Assembly (NCBI GenBank): GCA_019750915.1
Contig: JAIENY010000040.1
Span: 1 to 64,000 of the forward strand
Reading direction: 5' to 3'
DNA: 64,000 bases
From: Xanthobacteraceae bacterium
GTDB taxonomy: Bacteria; Pseudomonadota; Alphaproteobacteria; Rhizobiales; Xanthobacteraceae
Made by a program: the position numbers and the translations under genes. Below are positions 1 through 10,213 of this stretch, piece after piece (the first letter of the stretch is position 1; each line of letters starts with the position of its first letter). The notes under the pieces are model-generated. The model made no database searches. It was given only the letters and a program-made list of their open reading frames with translations, and had not been told where the DNA came from.

Positions 1-774
1 GTCCTGCCGCAGGTCGATCTGCACGCCGGAGATGGCGTTGCGGACCTGTTCGGCCTGGCCAACGAGATTGTCGCGCTGAACCGAGATATCCTGGAGCAAC
101 GCGCGGATACGAACTTCATTGTCGCTATAGGCGCGTTCCAGAGCGGCGACTTCGTTGGTGACGAGGGCTTCCAGTTCGCCAGCCCGGGCAATCGCCCGTT
201 CGACGCCATCGCCCATCGCGGCAACCTCGCGGCGGATAGCCTGGCCGACCGAGACGATTGCACCATTGGCGACATTCTCGGGCTCGGAAAAACGGATCGC
301 CATTTGCGCCATGGATTGCGCAATCATGCTGAGTTCCTGGCTGCGCCAGGCAACGCTTGCCAGGAAATAGAACAGGACAAGAGGAGCGATGAAGACACAG
401 GCGAGACCGACCAGAGCGAGTGCGCCGCCGTTTTCAGACCCGATCATGGCCTCGAGAGCTGGCAGGAAAGCGAAAATGAGCAATCCCGCAGCCGCGATCC
501 AGAGTCCCGAGAACAGGGCTGCGAACGTATAGGCATTGCGCCGGGGGCGGCCGCGCTGGATCGATTGGAGAATGGCCCCGATGGCTTCGCGGTCATCGTT
601 CGCGGGCTTCTGACCCGCTCTGATGTCGCCGAAATCGCTATCCATTTCCCGGACCCGTTCGGGAGAATTGGCAAACTGGTCATCGTCACGCGCCTGGTCT
701 GAGATGTTCAGCGCTTCCTGAATCGCCGACAAGGCGACCTCAGTTGGATCTTTGACCTTCGGATTCTTTGCCAT
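1..774 (-). CDS. Large coiled-coil inner-membrane protein, 3' part cut off by window edge
   Basis: The frame is open from the ATG at 774 to base 1, giving 258 codons with no stop, so the C-terminus lies outside the window. Residues 1-80 are polar and acidic, and two hydrophobic segments at about 82-104 and 117-141 look membrane-spanning. What follows is a long charged helical stretch typical of coiled coils. Related Rhizobiales genes encode very long proteins often named apolipoprotein-like or kinesin-like, with no proven role. A CtrA box lies about 180 bp upstream at 951-965, so cell-cycle control is possible. The function is not assignable from this fragment. Confidence 0.75.
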   Translation of the reverse strand, partial: MAKNPKVKDPTEVALSAIQEALNISDQARDDDQFANSPERVREMDSDFGDIRAGQKPANDDREAIGAILQSIQRGRPRRNAYTFAALFSGLWIAAAGLLIFAFLPALEAMIGSENGGALALVGLACVFIAPLVLFYFLASVAWRSQELSMIAQSMAQMAIRFSEPENVANGAIVSVGQAIRREVAAMGDGVERAIARAGELEALVTNEVAALERAYSDNEVRIRALLQDISVQRDNLVGQAEQVRNAISGVQIDLRQD

Positions 775-1153
775 GTACCGGTACGCCTTTTATTTTTTTC
801 AGCAGTCGGAAGGGATCGCGCAGACGGCATCTCAGCCCGTCCGTCTGCCCCTGCCGTAGTCTATGAGCCGATCAAGCTCGCGGAGTCCGGCTTGTCCCCC
901 ATTTCCGCCAACATCCTATTGGCTCATTTGCTCGAATGAAATGGCTCGCGTTAAGAACATTTTAATCATCGTTAACGCTGTTGGGCACGACACGCCGATA
1001 GAAGCTTAACCCGAGGCCGGATGGGGCGGATCGCGGCCGGGTTGCGGCCAAACCCGGGCCGAAATGTGGCGTTCCTCTCAAGGCTCCGTTAACCGAATTC
1101 GTGTTCGCTAGGGTCTGTTTGGCCGGGATGGCCGGTTGCCGTTGGGCGCTCGA
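775..1153. other. Divergent intergenic region with CtrA box
   Basis: This gap separates the leftward membrane-protein gene from the rightward HPt gene. It contains a T-rich tract around 788-800, the CtrA box at 951-965 with an extra GTTAAC at 971-976, and a TTAACC half site near 1089. I saw no open reading frame with coding character in it. Confidence 0.6.
951..965. promoter_or_regulatory. CtrA box TTAA-N7-TTAA
   Basis: The bases are TTAAGAACATTTTAA, an exact match to the full CtrA site. A further GTTAAC follows at 971-976. The site lies between two divergent genes, about 177 bp from the leftward start and 188 bp from the HPt start, so either or both could be controlled. Confidence 0.6.
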
Positions 1154-1534
1154 ATGTCGTTTTCTTTTCAACAGGTGCCTTGGATGCCTTCACCGCCGCT
1201 CGTGCCCGGCCAGTATGCGATTGACGTTACATATCTGCGGCGCATGACCCTGGGCGACGCGGCCCTCGAACGCGAGGTGCTGGAGATGTTTAAGGATCAG
1301 ACAAGTGTCCTGATCGGACAGTTGGCGGGGATGCCCACGAACTCATCCGAACTTGCGCATACGCTGAAGGGATCTGCGCGTGCGATCGGCGCGTTTGACC
1401 TCGGCGAGGCGGCCTCTGCTCTGGAAAAGGTGCTTCTCAACAATTCCGGCTACGCTGCCGCCTTTCAACGATTGAAATTGGCGGTCGATGAGACTTTTGA
1501 AGCGATTGGCGCGGTGCTGGACGAGCACAATTAA
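1154..1534 (+). CDS. Single-domain HPt phosphotransfer protein
   Basis: This 126-residue protein has the histidine phosphotransfer signature AHTLKGSARAIGA, with the likely phospho-acceptor His at residue 69 and a following helix rich in small residues. It has no kinase, receiver or membrane segment, so it should act as a soluble relay between a hybrid kinase and a response regulator. I chose the ATG at 1154; a TTG at 1136 and an ATG at 1184 are alternatives. It is not ChpT, which is longer and has a degenerate ATPase-like domain. The CtrA box at 951-965 upstream suggests a cell-cycle link, but the partners cannot be read from the sequence. Confidence 0.8.
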   Translation: MSFSFQQVPWMPSPPLVPGQYAIDVTYLRRMTLGDAALEREVLEMFKDQTSVLIGQLAGMPTNSSELAHTLKGSARAIGAFDLGEAASALEKVLLNNSGYAAAFQRLKLAVDETFEAIGAVLDEHN

Positions 1535-1939
<405 letters not shown>

Positions 1940-2040
1940 GGGTCTGTCGTGCTGTAGAACTCTTCCAGTATTTACAATAAGTTATGGGCGTGGTCCCGGC
2001 CGTCATTTTATTCCTTTCCCCGGCCCGCGTCCTTGGCTAG

Positions 2041-3135
<1,095 letters not shown>

Positions 3136-3143
3136 ACAGCAAG

Positions 3144-3174
3144 CAGGCGGTCGCTCAACGGCCGCCTGTTTTTT
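3144..3174 (+). terminator. Rho-independent terminator after the ferredoxin reductase
   Basis: The stem CAGGCGG (3144-3150) pairs with CCGCCTG (3162-3168) and is followed by six T residues. It overlaps the 3' end of the convergent marR gene. Confidence 0.8.
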
Positions 3175-3616
3175 CGAATGCCTGCTCGAATTCCGGCGAA
3201 GCGATAAACGTCAACGTTTCGCGCAGTTCATTCGCCCTTTCGGCGCCGAAGGCTGCCTCGAACCGGCGTTGAGCCTCTTTCCAAAGTTTCCGTGATTCAT
3301 CAAGGCGTGCTTCGCCCTGCCGGGTCAAGCGGACACGCCGGCTCCGTTTATCGTCCGGATCGACAGTAATCGCGATTAGCTCATCCCTTTCTAGGGGTTT
3401 GAGATTGTGCGCCAGCGCCGAGCGATCGAGCACCAGCGCCGCCGCCAATTCGCTGACGGTCGGTGCGCCGCTGCGTGCGATCTGATTCATGATCGAGCGC
3501 TGTGTCGATCTCAACCCGCACGGCGCCAGCAGAGTGTCGTAGAGTTGCGAGACCCGGCGGGTCGCACGCCGCAAAGCGGTGTTGTTGCAGAGCGTCGCTG
3601 CCAGCGACACCGTCAT
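3155..3616 (-). CDS. MarR-family transcriptional regulator
   Basis: This 153-residue protein has a winged-helix domain at about residues 37-105, including SELAAALVLDRSALAHNLKPLER as recognition region and the DPDDKRSRRVRLT wing typical of MarR repressors. I chose the ATG at 3616; an in-frame start at 3730 would add 38 residues encoded through the operator. The gene is divergent from a ketopantoate-reductase-like gene and an MFS efflux gene, with a near-perfect palindrome (3702-3734) between them. MarR proteins usually repress such divergent units and release DNA on binding a small molecule. The inducer is unknown. Confidence 0.88.
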   Translation of the reverse strand: MTVSLAATLCNNTALRRATRRVSQLYDTLLAPCGLRSTQRSIMNQIARSGAPTVSELAAALVLDRSALAHNLKPLERDELIAITVDPDDKRSRRVRLTRQGEARLDESRKLWKEAQRRFEAAFGAERANELRETLTFIASPEFEQAFEKTGGR

Positions 3617-3701
3617 GGTGTCGGCATCGCCGCCTGTCTGGCTTTTCCTCGGCGTCCTGCCCACGGGAAATGTTCCTTCACATTGGCCATTGACGATAGC
3701 T

Positions 3702-3734
3702 GCATATGCCCCTAATTGCAATAGGTGCATATGC
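3702..3734. promoter_or_regulatory. Probable MarR operator palindrome
   Basis: The arms are GCATATGCCCCTA (3702-3714) and TAGGTGCATATGC (3722-3734), which match as inverted repeats at 12 of 13 positions around a 7-base spacer. The site lies between marR and the divergent reductase gene, 18 bp before the latter's start, a position fit for repression of both. Confidence 0.65.
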
Positions 3735-3751
3735 CGCTAATGGAGATGGTC

Positions 3752-4678
3752 ATGCGAATTCTCGTTGTTGGAGCAGGGTCGACGGGCGGTTATTTTGGCG
3801 GCCGTCTCGCACAGGCAGGGCGCGACGTGACGTTTCTGGTGCGCTCCAGGCGTGCCGAGCAACTGACGACCCAAGGACTTCGGATTGTCACTCCCGATGG
3901 CGAGTTTGTGCTGCAGCCGAAACTTGCGACAGCGCAGAGCCTCAATGGCACCTATGACGCCGTATTGCTGGCGGTGAAAGCCTACGCGCTGGAATCGGCG
4001 CTCAACGATGTTGCGTCCGGGGTCGGACCGAGGACTATGATCCTGCCGGTCCTCAACGGCATGAGTCATGTCGATATCATCAAGTCGCGTTTTGGCGAAC
4101 GCTCTCTTGTGGGCTGTGTGTGCAAGATTGCAGCGACGCTGGACGAGCAGGGTCGAATCCATCAGCTCAGCAGGATGCACGATCTCGCTTATGGCGAGAT
4201 GGACGGTGGACGTTCGGCGCGTGTCGTTGATCTCGACGACCAGATGCAGGGCGCCGGTTTCGACGCACGACTGTCACCGCACATCGACCGTGAGATGTGG
4301 GAGAAGTGGGTGCTTCTTGCTTCGCTTGGCGGCATCACCTGCCTTGCGCGCGGCAATATCGGACAAGTCCAGGCTGCCACAGGTGGAAATGCATTCGCCC
4401 GCGCGCTGATCGACGAAGTTGTCTCTGTTGTCAACGCGGTCGGCACGAAGCCGAGCGAGCCGTTTCTCGCAAGCGCAAGATCGATGCTCACGAAAGAAGG
4501 CTCGCCGCAAACCTCGTCGATGTTCCGCGACTTGCAGCAGGGCAACCGCGTCGAAGCCGAACAGATCATCGGGGATCTGCTTATGAGAGCAAAATCTGCC
4601 GGCGTCTCCACGCCGTTGTTGACGGCGGTGAACGTCAATCTGTCGATCTATCAGCACAGCCACGCGAGCGCGGTGTAG
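3752..4678 (+). CDS. 2-dehydropantoate 2-reductase family protein
   Basis: This 308-residue protein resembles ketopantoate reductases, which use NADPH to reduce ketopantoate to pantoate. The N-terminal Rossmann motif GAGSTGG is at residues 7-13, Asn102 in LNGM matches the substrate-binding Asn, and Lys185 in EKW fits the catalytic Lys of the ApbA/PanE C-terminal domain. The ATG at 3752 has GGAGA five bases upstream. Because the gene is divergent from marR and followed within 10 bp by an efflux transporter, a role in handling a specific keto-compound is as likely as vitamin B5 synthesis, so no panE symbol is given. Confidence 0.85.
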   Translation: MRILVVGAGSTGGYFGGRLAQAGRDVTFLVRSRRAEQLTTQGLRIVTPDGEFVLQPKLATAQSLNGTYDAVLLAVKAYALESALNDVASGVGPRTMILPVLNGMSHVDIIKSRFGERSLVGCVCKIAATLDEQGRIHQLSRMHDLAYGEMDGGRSARVVDLDDQMQGAGFDARLSPHIDREMWEKWVLLASLGGITCLARGNIGQVQAATGGNAFARALIDEVVSVVNAVGTKPSEPFLASARSMLTKEGSPQTSSMFRDLQQGNRVEAEQIIGDLLMRAKSAGVSTPLLTAVNVNLSIYQHSHASAV

Positions 4679-4688
4679 GGAGTATCGG

Positions 4689-6257
4689 ATGCCAGCTTTA
4701 CAGATAGCCGAGCCGATGAGCAGGCGACAGACGCTGTTCGTGCTGCTGTGCGCATCCGTTCCCTCGTTCATGATCAATCTCGATTCGAACATCGTGGCCG
4801 TCTCGCTGTCTTCGATCGCCCGCTCGCTCAAGGCGGACTTTGCCGATATCGAATGGGTCATCAGCGCCTACACGCTGACATTTGCTTCCTTGATGCTTCC
4901 GTCCGGCGAGCTTGCGGACCGGTTTGGTCGCCGGCGCATTTTGCTTGTGGGGCTTGTCGTCTTCACGGCGGCTTCGTTTCTCTGCGGCGCGGCACCAAAC
5001 ATCATGATTCTGAACGGAGCGCGGGCACTGCAGGGCGTGGGAGCTGCTTTGCAATTGAGTGCGGCGCTCGCCATTCTCTCGCATTCGTTTCATGGCGCTG
5101 CGCGCGCGCGGGCGTTTGCGTTCTGGGGGTCGGTGATTGGCGTGGCGATGTCTTTGGGGCCCGTCGCGGGAGGGTTCATAACCCAGCATTTCGGCTGGGA
5201 GTGGGCGTTCTATGTCAACGTCCCCGTCGGAATAGGTCTGGTCCTGCTGACGGCACTCACCCTTGCGGAAACCCGCGACCCGGATGCTGGCAGGATCGAT
5301 ATCGCAGGCTTTGCGACATTCAGTTCGGCTTTATTTCTCGTGACGCTCGCACTGATCTCCGGCAACCGGGACGGATGGAGCCGTCCCGTCATTGTAGGAG
5401 AATTCGCCGGCGCCACCGTTCTGTTCGTCGCATTCCTTGTCGCAGAAAGCGTCCAGCGACGCCCGATGCTCGATCTGCGCTTCTTCCGCAACCCAACCTA
5501 TATCGGCGCCAATATCACCGGCGTCACTTATGCGGCCGCGCTGCTGACGATGCTGACTTACCTGCCAATGTATTTTCAGAGCGCGCTCGGATTCGACGCG
5601 CAGACGGCGGGCCTGCTGATGTTGCCGATGGCATTCCCGCTTTTTCTGGTGCCGCGAATTGTTGTCAGGTCACTCGTCCATCGTTTCAGCGGCCGGGTGC
5701 TTTTGACGACCGGACTTGTTCTCGTAAGTTGTGGATTGATCTGGCTTGGCTTGCAGGCATCGCGATTCAATTATCTCTCTCTGCTTGGTGGGATGCTCAT
5801 TGCAGGGACGGGCGCCGGAGTTTTGAACGGTGAGATCGCCAAAGTCAGCATGACGGTTATTCCGCCGGAGCGCGCCGGCATGGCGGCGGGTGTGGGTGGA
5901 ACGCTCAGGTTCAGCGGCATCGTCATTGGCTTCGCCGCACTTGGTGCGATTTTATTCGCGCGCGTTTCATCGGTCGTGGCGTCGTCGCTTCCGGACGCTG
6001 CATCTGACAGCCGGGCCGATTTCACCCGCAACATCGCCGCAGGGCATCTGTCGGATGTGCCCGCCGGTTTGAGCCTTCCGGGACAACTGCAGGACCTTGC
6101 CTTAAGGAGCTTCGGCGCCGGCTATCAGGCGTTGTTCTTTTCGGCGGCGACGCTTGCCCTGGTGGCTGCGGTGTTGAGCTGGTTTTTCATCCGCTCATCC
6201 GACACATCGCCTCTGAAATTGATGCAGACAGAGCCGCAACCCGAACCCGCGGAGTAA
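4689..6257 (+). CDS. MFS drug-efflux transporter, DHA2 (EmrB/QacA) family
   Basis: This 522-residue protein has about fourteen hydrophobic segments, as expected of the 14-helix DHA2 family of proton-driven exporters. The loop motif GELADRFGRRR after the second helix is the MFS signature, and the GPVAGGFI stretch near residue 158 matches the antiporter motif C. It starts 10 bp after the reductase gene and is almost certainly cotranscribed with it under the divergent MarR regulator. Export of a toxic compound or metabolite is expected; the substrate is not predictable. Confidence 0.9.
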   Translation: MPALQIAEPMSRRQTLFVLLCASVPSFMINLDSNIVAVSLSSIARSLKADFADIEWVISAYTLTFASLMLPSGELADRFGRRRILLVGLVVFTAASFLCGAAPNIMILNGARALQGVGAALQLSAALAILSHSFHGAARARAFAFWGSVIGVAMSLGPVAGGFITQHFGWEWAFYVNVPVGIGLVLLTALTLAETRDPDAGRIDIAGFATFSSALFLVTLALISGNRDGWSRPVIVGEFAGATVLFVAFLVAESVQRRPMLDLRFFRNPTYIGANITGVTYAAALLTMLTYLPMYFQSALGFDAQTAGLLMLPMAFPLFLVPRIVVRSLVHRFSGRVLLTTGLVLVSCGLIWLGLQASRFNYLSLLGGMLIAGTGAGVLNGEIAKVSMTVIPPERAGMAAGVGGTLRFSGIVIGFAALGAILFARVSSVVASSLPDAASDSRADFTRNIAAGHLSDVPAGLSLPGQLQDLALRSFGAGYQALFFSAATLALVAAVLSWFFIRSSDTSPLKLMQTEPQPEPAE

Positions 6258-6263
6258 CAAGCC

Positions 6264-8225
6264 TTACTGCGGCTGCGGCGCAAGCGGGGCGATGGGCTCG
6301 CTGTTAACCGGTGCAACATTCGATCCTAGGCCGAGGATCGATGTAACGACCGGCAACGCAGCGTCGGCCATCGCGGCCTGGCCTTCGGCGGTGGGATGGA
6401 TTGCGCCGCCGTAGACAGCTGACAGGATCCCCCACGTCGCATCGTGGATATCGGATGGCTGATTGGATGATCGTGTTGCCAGCGGGTAGGTCATTGCGGC
6501 GAAATAGCTGTCGTTTGCATCGCGAATCCAGCGCGCCCTGGGCAGATAGGAACGAAAGGACGAGGCGCTTTGATTGCAGGTCATCGGCGTGCTTGCGGCA
6601 GCGACGATGTCTTTCGTGAAGCTTCCACCGTTCGGTAGAAAGCACTCTTGGTCGAACGATGGGTCGGCCGGTCCCCTGGCACAGAAACCATGTTGCCGAA
6701 ACGCCGCCTGATGCTGATCGACAAAGCTCATCGCATCGCCAGCTCCGCACAATACGCCTCCGGTGCACAAAGCGAGGTTTTTGATCTGCGGAAGGAATTC
6801 GCTTTGCACGAAATTTGCCGTGTCCGCCAGGCGAGCAGGGTCGGCATTGAAGGCGGGATGAATGTCGAAGCCGGCTGGGCCGCCGGGGCAGGGGGCATTA
6901 TCAAGCATGGCCGGATTGCCATAGGAAACGAACACAACGCGCGACAAATCGTTTCCAACCAGCGGCTTCAATGCCGTTCGCAGCTTCTGAAAACTTCGCG
7001 GCAGGTCACGCGCCAGCATCGCGCGCGAATTATCGAGGCTGCCGATCATGCCGATGCGTTGGAAAAGAGACCGCTCCCTCGCGCTGTCAACGATCACATT
7101 GGCGACGAGGCCGGAGAAGTCGATGTCGTTTGCGCCGACGGACAGAAAAATCAGATCGAGTTGACGGCTCGGCTGGCGCTGCTGTGCGGCGGATAGCGCG
7201 GTGGCCAACTCTGAGACCTGCGCGTTGACAGTGCCCTCGCAATTCATCGATGTCTTGGTGAACAGGCATTCCTTTGCGCGCTGCGAGCCGAGCAGGCCCT
7301 CATCGACGGTCGCGCCGGAGCAGGCCAGTGGCAGGTAAGTCACCGCAATGTGGGTGTATTGAACTGCAAGCGCGAGCGCAGCCTGCGTTTGATAGCTGTA
7401 GAGTGAACGATGACAGGCGGCGTTGAACCATTGTGCGCCGAGCCGTAACCAGCCCTGCAACGCCGCGTTCGTCGTATCAACTGCCTCGCAGGCGCGCCCG
7501 CCTTTGAAATTCGCACGGCTCGGCCGATAGTACTGGCCAAGAGAGCCGTCGAGATAGGATCTGAAGCAGAATCCATCGTCCGCGAGAGCCACGGGTCGAT
7601 CGGGATTGCCTTCGCCCGAGCCGATCGAGTCGCCAAGACCTGCGATTAGAATGTCGCGGACCGCGATTTGTTCAACCATGTGCTGGGGCGGCGCGTCGCC
7701 GCTTGCGATATCGACGGTCGCGGTCGTTGTCTTGCCGTAGCGGACGCGCAGGTTGATCGACTCGTTGCAATCGAGCGTGGTTTGTGCCGGCTGTTCGTCA
7801 TCTGCCGCGAACGACCATGAGCACACAGAGCCGACAGGAACTGGGCCCGTGAGGCGAGCAGTCACGGGATGATCAGTCGGCGTGAGATAGTTCTCTTTTA
7901 CGCCGTCGCGGATGCAGGGATTATTGACTCGTCCCGCCATGTCGATGCAAAGGCGTCCGACGGCGTTCCGAGCCCAGCCGCGGCCATCACTTTGAATTTC
8001 CAGTGCATCCTCCGCACTGAGAACGCTGCGACCGGCCATCGCATCGACATGCAGCTCGAAATCCCGGTTTTCGCGAAACAGGCGAAAGCGGTTCCTGACC
8101 TCCCATGTGATCTGGACGCCACTATCCGGCGCACTGCCGGGGGTTTGCGCGTGCGCGCCGGAAAGGGCGATCTCGGCAAAGGTGATGGCAATCAGAAGAA
8201 GGAGACGACCGATCAGCATGGGCAT
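6264..8225 (-). CDS. Exported SGNH/GDSL-family hydrolase
   Basis: This 653-residue protein starts with a signal peptide (about residues 1-27, ending AHAQ). The catalytic block GLGDSIGSGEG places the nucleophile at Ser200, SVGANDIDF carries the block III Asn, and HPTAEG near residue 615 supplies the His of the triad. The first 190 residues have Cys pairs and beta-type sequence and may be a separate domain. SGNH enzymes deacylate or deacetylate lipids, sugars or peptidoglycan; the substrate here is unknown. It is convergent with the MFS gene and lies 28 bp downstream of a YbhN/MprF-like membrane gene on the same strand, so an envelope role is plausible. Confidence 0.85.
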   Translation of the reverse strand: MPMLIGRLLLLIAITFAEIALSGAHAQTPGSAPDSGVQITWEVRNRFRLFRENRDFELHVDAMAGRSVLSAEDALEIQSDGRGWARNAVGRLCIDMAGRVNNPCIRDGVKENYLTPTDHPVTARLTGPVPVGSVCSWSFAADDEQPAQTTLDCNESINLRVRYGKTTTATVDIASGDAPPQHMVEQIAVRDILIAGLGDSIGSGEGNPDRPVALADDGFCFRSYLDGSLGQYYRPSRANFKGGRACEAVDTTNAALQGWLRLGAQWFNAACHRSLYSYQTQAALALAVQYTHIAVTYLPLACSGATVDEGLLGSQRAKECLFTKTSMNCEGTVNAQVSELATALSAAQQRQPSRQLDLIFLSVGANDIDFSGLVANVIVDSARERSLFQRIGMIGSLDNSRAMLARDLPRSFQKLRTALKPLVGNDLSRVVFVSYGNPAMLDNAPCPGGPAGFDIHPAFNADPARLADTANFVQSEFLPQIKNLALCTGGVLCGAGDAMSFVDQHQAAFRQHGFCARGPADPSFDQECFLPNGGSFTKDIVAAASTPMTCNQSASSFRSYLPRARWIRDANDSYFAAMTYPLATRSSNQPSDIHDATWGILSAVYGGAIHPTAEGQAAMADAALPVVTSILGLGSNVAPVNSEPIAPLAPQPQ

Positions 8226-8253
8226 GTCTTGATGTTGCCGGCCAGCGTTCGCA

Positions 8254-9312
8254 TCAGCTTTTTTGCTGTTGCGGTTTCCCGGCAGGCGCGATCGCCGGAG
8301 CTGAACTCAGTTGGTTTGGCTTGCGCCGTTGCTGCCAGGGGATAACGACGCTGAGCCACAATTCACGCAGTCCCATGATGGTTACGGCGACGGCGAACGG
8401 AATGAAGAAATAAAGAATGCGGAAGACGAGAAGCGAGGCCAGCAGTTCTTCGCGCCCGAACTCGCCAAGGCCAACCAGCATTGCCGCATCGAAAACACCG
8501 AGGCTTCCGGGCGCGTGACTGGCAAAGCCGAGCAGCGTTGCGAGGATGAAAACCACGGCCATCGACAGGAAGTCGATGTGCGGTGATTCTGGAATCAGCA
8601 GGTACATTGCCAGCGCGCAGAAGCCGAGATCAACCACGCCAATCATGATCTGCACGAGGGTGAGCGGCGCCGATGGCAGCACCACCTTCCATCCGTCACG
8701 GCCAAGCTCGCGCCGGTTGCGGCCAACTGCGAGCCAGCACAAATAGCCGGCGATGCCTGCGATGAAGCCAAACCCGATCAGCTGGTTTACGGATTGCGGC
8801 AGGAGCGCGATCGCCTCTGCGGCCGAAGGATGCCACATCAACCCGATGCCCAGCACAAAGGTATTGCCCAGCCAGAATGTCAGGCCTGAGATGAAGCAGA
8901 TCTTCGCGACGTCAATCGCCGATAGCCCCCAGTCCGAATAGATTCGGAAACGGATCGCGCCGCCGGTGAAGACCGTCGCACCAATGTTGTGGCCGATCGA
9001 ATAGCTGGTGAAACTTGAAAGAGCTGCGATGCGATAGGGGACATTGAACCTGCCGATCGTGCGCAGCGCAAATAAGTCATAAAGGGTCAATGTGCAGAAC
9101 GCGCAGAACACACAGACGGCGGCCAAGGCGATGTGGGTGGAGGATTTATCCTCCAAAGCCAGCAGCACGTGCTCGCTGTTGATCCCCTTAAGTGTTTTGA
9201 TGAGGTGCAAAACGGCGATGGTGACGATAGCTACGCTGGCGAGAATGCCAAGCCGCTTCCATCCCACCCATCTGTCGAACGCGCGCCGTAACGCGCTAAC
9301 AAAACCCTGCAT
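8254..9312 (-). CDS. YbhN/UPF0104 (lysylphosphatidylglycerol synthase TM region) membrane protein
   Basis: This 352-residue protein has about eight hydrophobic segments. Conserved features of the UPF0104/MprF flippase-like fold are visible: YSIGHNIGATVFTGGAIRFR, SGLTFWLGN and LLGFASHAPGSLGVFDA. It lacks the C-terminal aminoacyl-transferase domain of full MprF, so it is more likely a lipid-translocating or lipid-binding membrane protein than an LPG synthase. The SGNH hydrolase gene follows directly on the same strand. The substrate is unknown. Confidence 0.82.
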   Translation of the reverse strand: MQGFVSALRRAFDRWVGWKRLGILASVAIVTIAVLHLIKTLKGINSEHVLLALEDKSSTHIALAAVCVFCAFCTLTLYDLFALRTIGRFNVPYRIAALSSFTSYSIGHNIGATVFTGGAIRFRIYSDWGLSAIDVAKICFISGLTFWLGNTFVLGIGLMWHPSAAEAIALLPQSVNQLIGFGFIAGIAGYLCWLAVGRNRRELGRDGWKVVLPSAPLTLVQIMIGVVDLGFCALAMYLLIPESPHIDFLSMAVVFILATLLGFASHAPGSLGVFDAAMLVGLGEFGREELLASLLVFRILYFFIPFAVAVTIMGLRELWLSVVIPWQQRRKPNQLSSAPAIAPAGKPQQQKS

Positions 9313-9653
9313 TCATCCTCCGGCAGACCGTCATTAAGCCGATTGAGGGATACGAACGCAAACGGCTGAACTTGATACTCATATGGCAAATTGCGTGCGG
9401 GAAAAACAGACCATTTCCTTTTGTTGCATGGCACCCCTTCGGACAAAATGCTGCAAGGGTTACCGACCTAGCAATCGTCATCTACCCGTCATATCCGACA
9501 CAAGCCTAGGCAAAAATGGCTGAATTGGGCCGTTTCCAGCAAGATTTCTGTCTCAAGAAACACCGGTTCCTCAGAAACCTGATGTGGTGATCCCAGTTGA
9601 TGAAATGTCCGAGCAAGCCGACACATGCCTGCTGCTCAATCAGGGAGAGCCAA
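9313..9653. other. Intergenic region with no recognised element
   Basis: This gap lies between two divergent genes. A GGTTTC/GAAACC-rich stretch near 9560-9590 (GAAACACCGGTTCC, then GAAACC) is the only internal pattern I noticed. I saw no coding signal, no CtrA box, no sigma-54 promoter and no clear -35/-10 pair. Confidence 0.4.
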
Positions 9654-10160
9654 ATGGGTTTATTTTCAAAAGACATCAAGACACTGGACGATCTGTTCGT
9701 GCATCAGCTGCAGGATATTTACTACGCCGAGCAGCAGCTTGTGAAAGCCATTCCAAAGATGGCGAGCAAGGCCACTAACCCGCAGTTGAAACAAGGTTTT
9801 CAGAAACATCTCGAGGAAACCAAGGGGCATGTGAAGCGGCTTGAGCAGGTCTTCAAAATGCATGGTGCTCAGGTCAAGGCCATCAATTGTCCGGCGATTG
9901 ACGGCATCATCAAGGAGGCCGATGAGATTTCCAGTGAGGTCGCGGACAAGGACGTACTCGACGCGGCACTTATCGGTGCTGCCCAGGCGGCGGAGCATTA
10001 CGAGATGACGCGGTATGGCACGCTGGTGGCTTGGGCCAAGCAGCTCGGCCGAAACGACTGCGCATCGGTATTGCAGAAGACGCTGGAGGAAGAGCGGGCG
10101 ACGGACAAGAAGCTGACGGAAATTGCGGAATCGAAGGTAAATCTGCGGGCCGCCAGTTAA
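9654..10160 (+). CDS. DUF892 / YciF-like ferritin-fold protein
   Basis: This 168-residue protein matches the DUF892 family: FSKDIKTLDDLFVHQLQDIYYAEQQL at the N-terminus, then repeated helices with Glu and His residues such as KHLEETKGHVKRLEQVF and the later AAEHYEMTRYGTL. The family folds as a ferritin-like four-helix bundle and is usually induced by stress, with unproven metal or oxidative-damage functions. The ATG at 9654 follows GGGAGAG at good spacing, so upstream in-frame starts at 9597 are discounted. A strong terminator follows the gene. Confidence 0.88.
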   Translation: MGLFSKDIKTLDDLFVHQLQDIYYAEQQLVKAIPKMASKATNPQLKQGFQKHLEETKGHVKRLEQVFKMHGAQVKAINCPAIDGIIKEADEISSEVADKDVLDAALIGAAQAAEHYEMTRYGTLVAWAKQLGRNDCASVLQKTLEEERATDKKLTEIAESKVNLRAAS

Positions 10161-10178
10161 CCGCTTAATCAAGAATCG

Positions 10179-10213
10179 AAAACGCCGTGCGAGAGATCGC
10201 GCGGCGTTTTTTT
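10179..10213. terminator. Bidirectional hairpin terminator
   Basis: AAAACGCCG (10179-10187) pairs with CGGCGTTTT (10202-10210), with further pairing inside the loop, and seven T residues follow on the plus strand and A residues precede it. It serves the DUF892 gene and the convergent small membrane-protein gene. Confidence 0.82.

Noticed and set aside
1154-1534. The HPt gene as chpT of the CckA pathway.
   Set aside because: ChpT is about twice as long with a degenerate ATPase-like domain. This protein is a canonical single HPt domain of 126 residues.
3706-3957. ATG codons inside the MarR operator as alternative starts of the reductase gene.
   Set aside because: The frame at 3706 is out of phase with the Rossmann motif, and the in-frame starts at 3725-3740 lie within or next to the operator. 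The ATG at 3752 has a ribosome-binding site.
8254-9312. Full MprF lysyl-phosphatidylglycerol synthase.
   Set aside because: Only the membrane flippase-like part is present. The C-terminal aminoacyl-transferase domain is absent and the next gene is an SGNH hydrolase.
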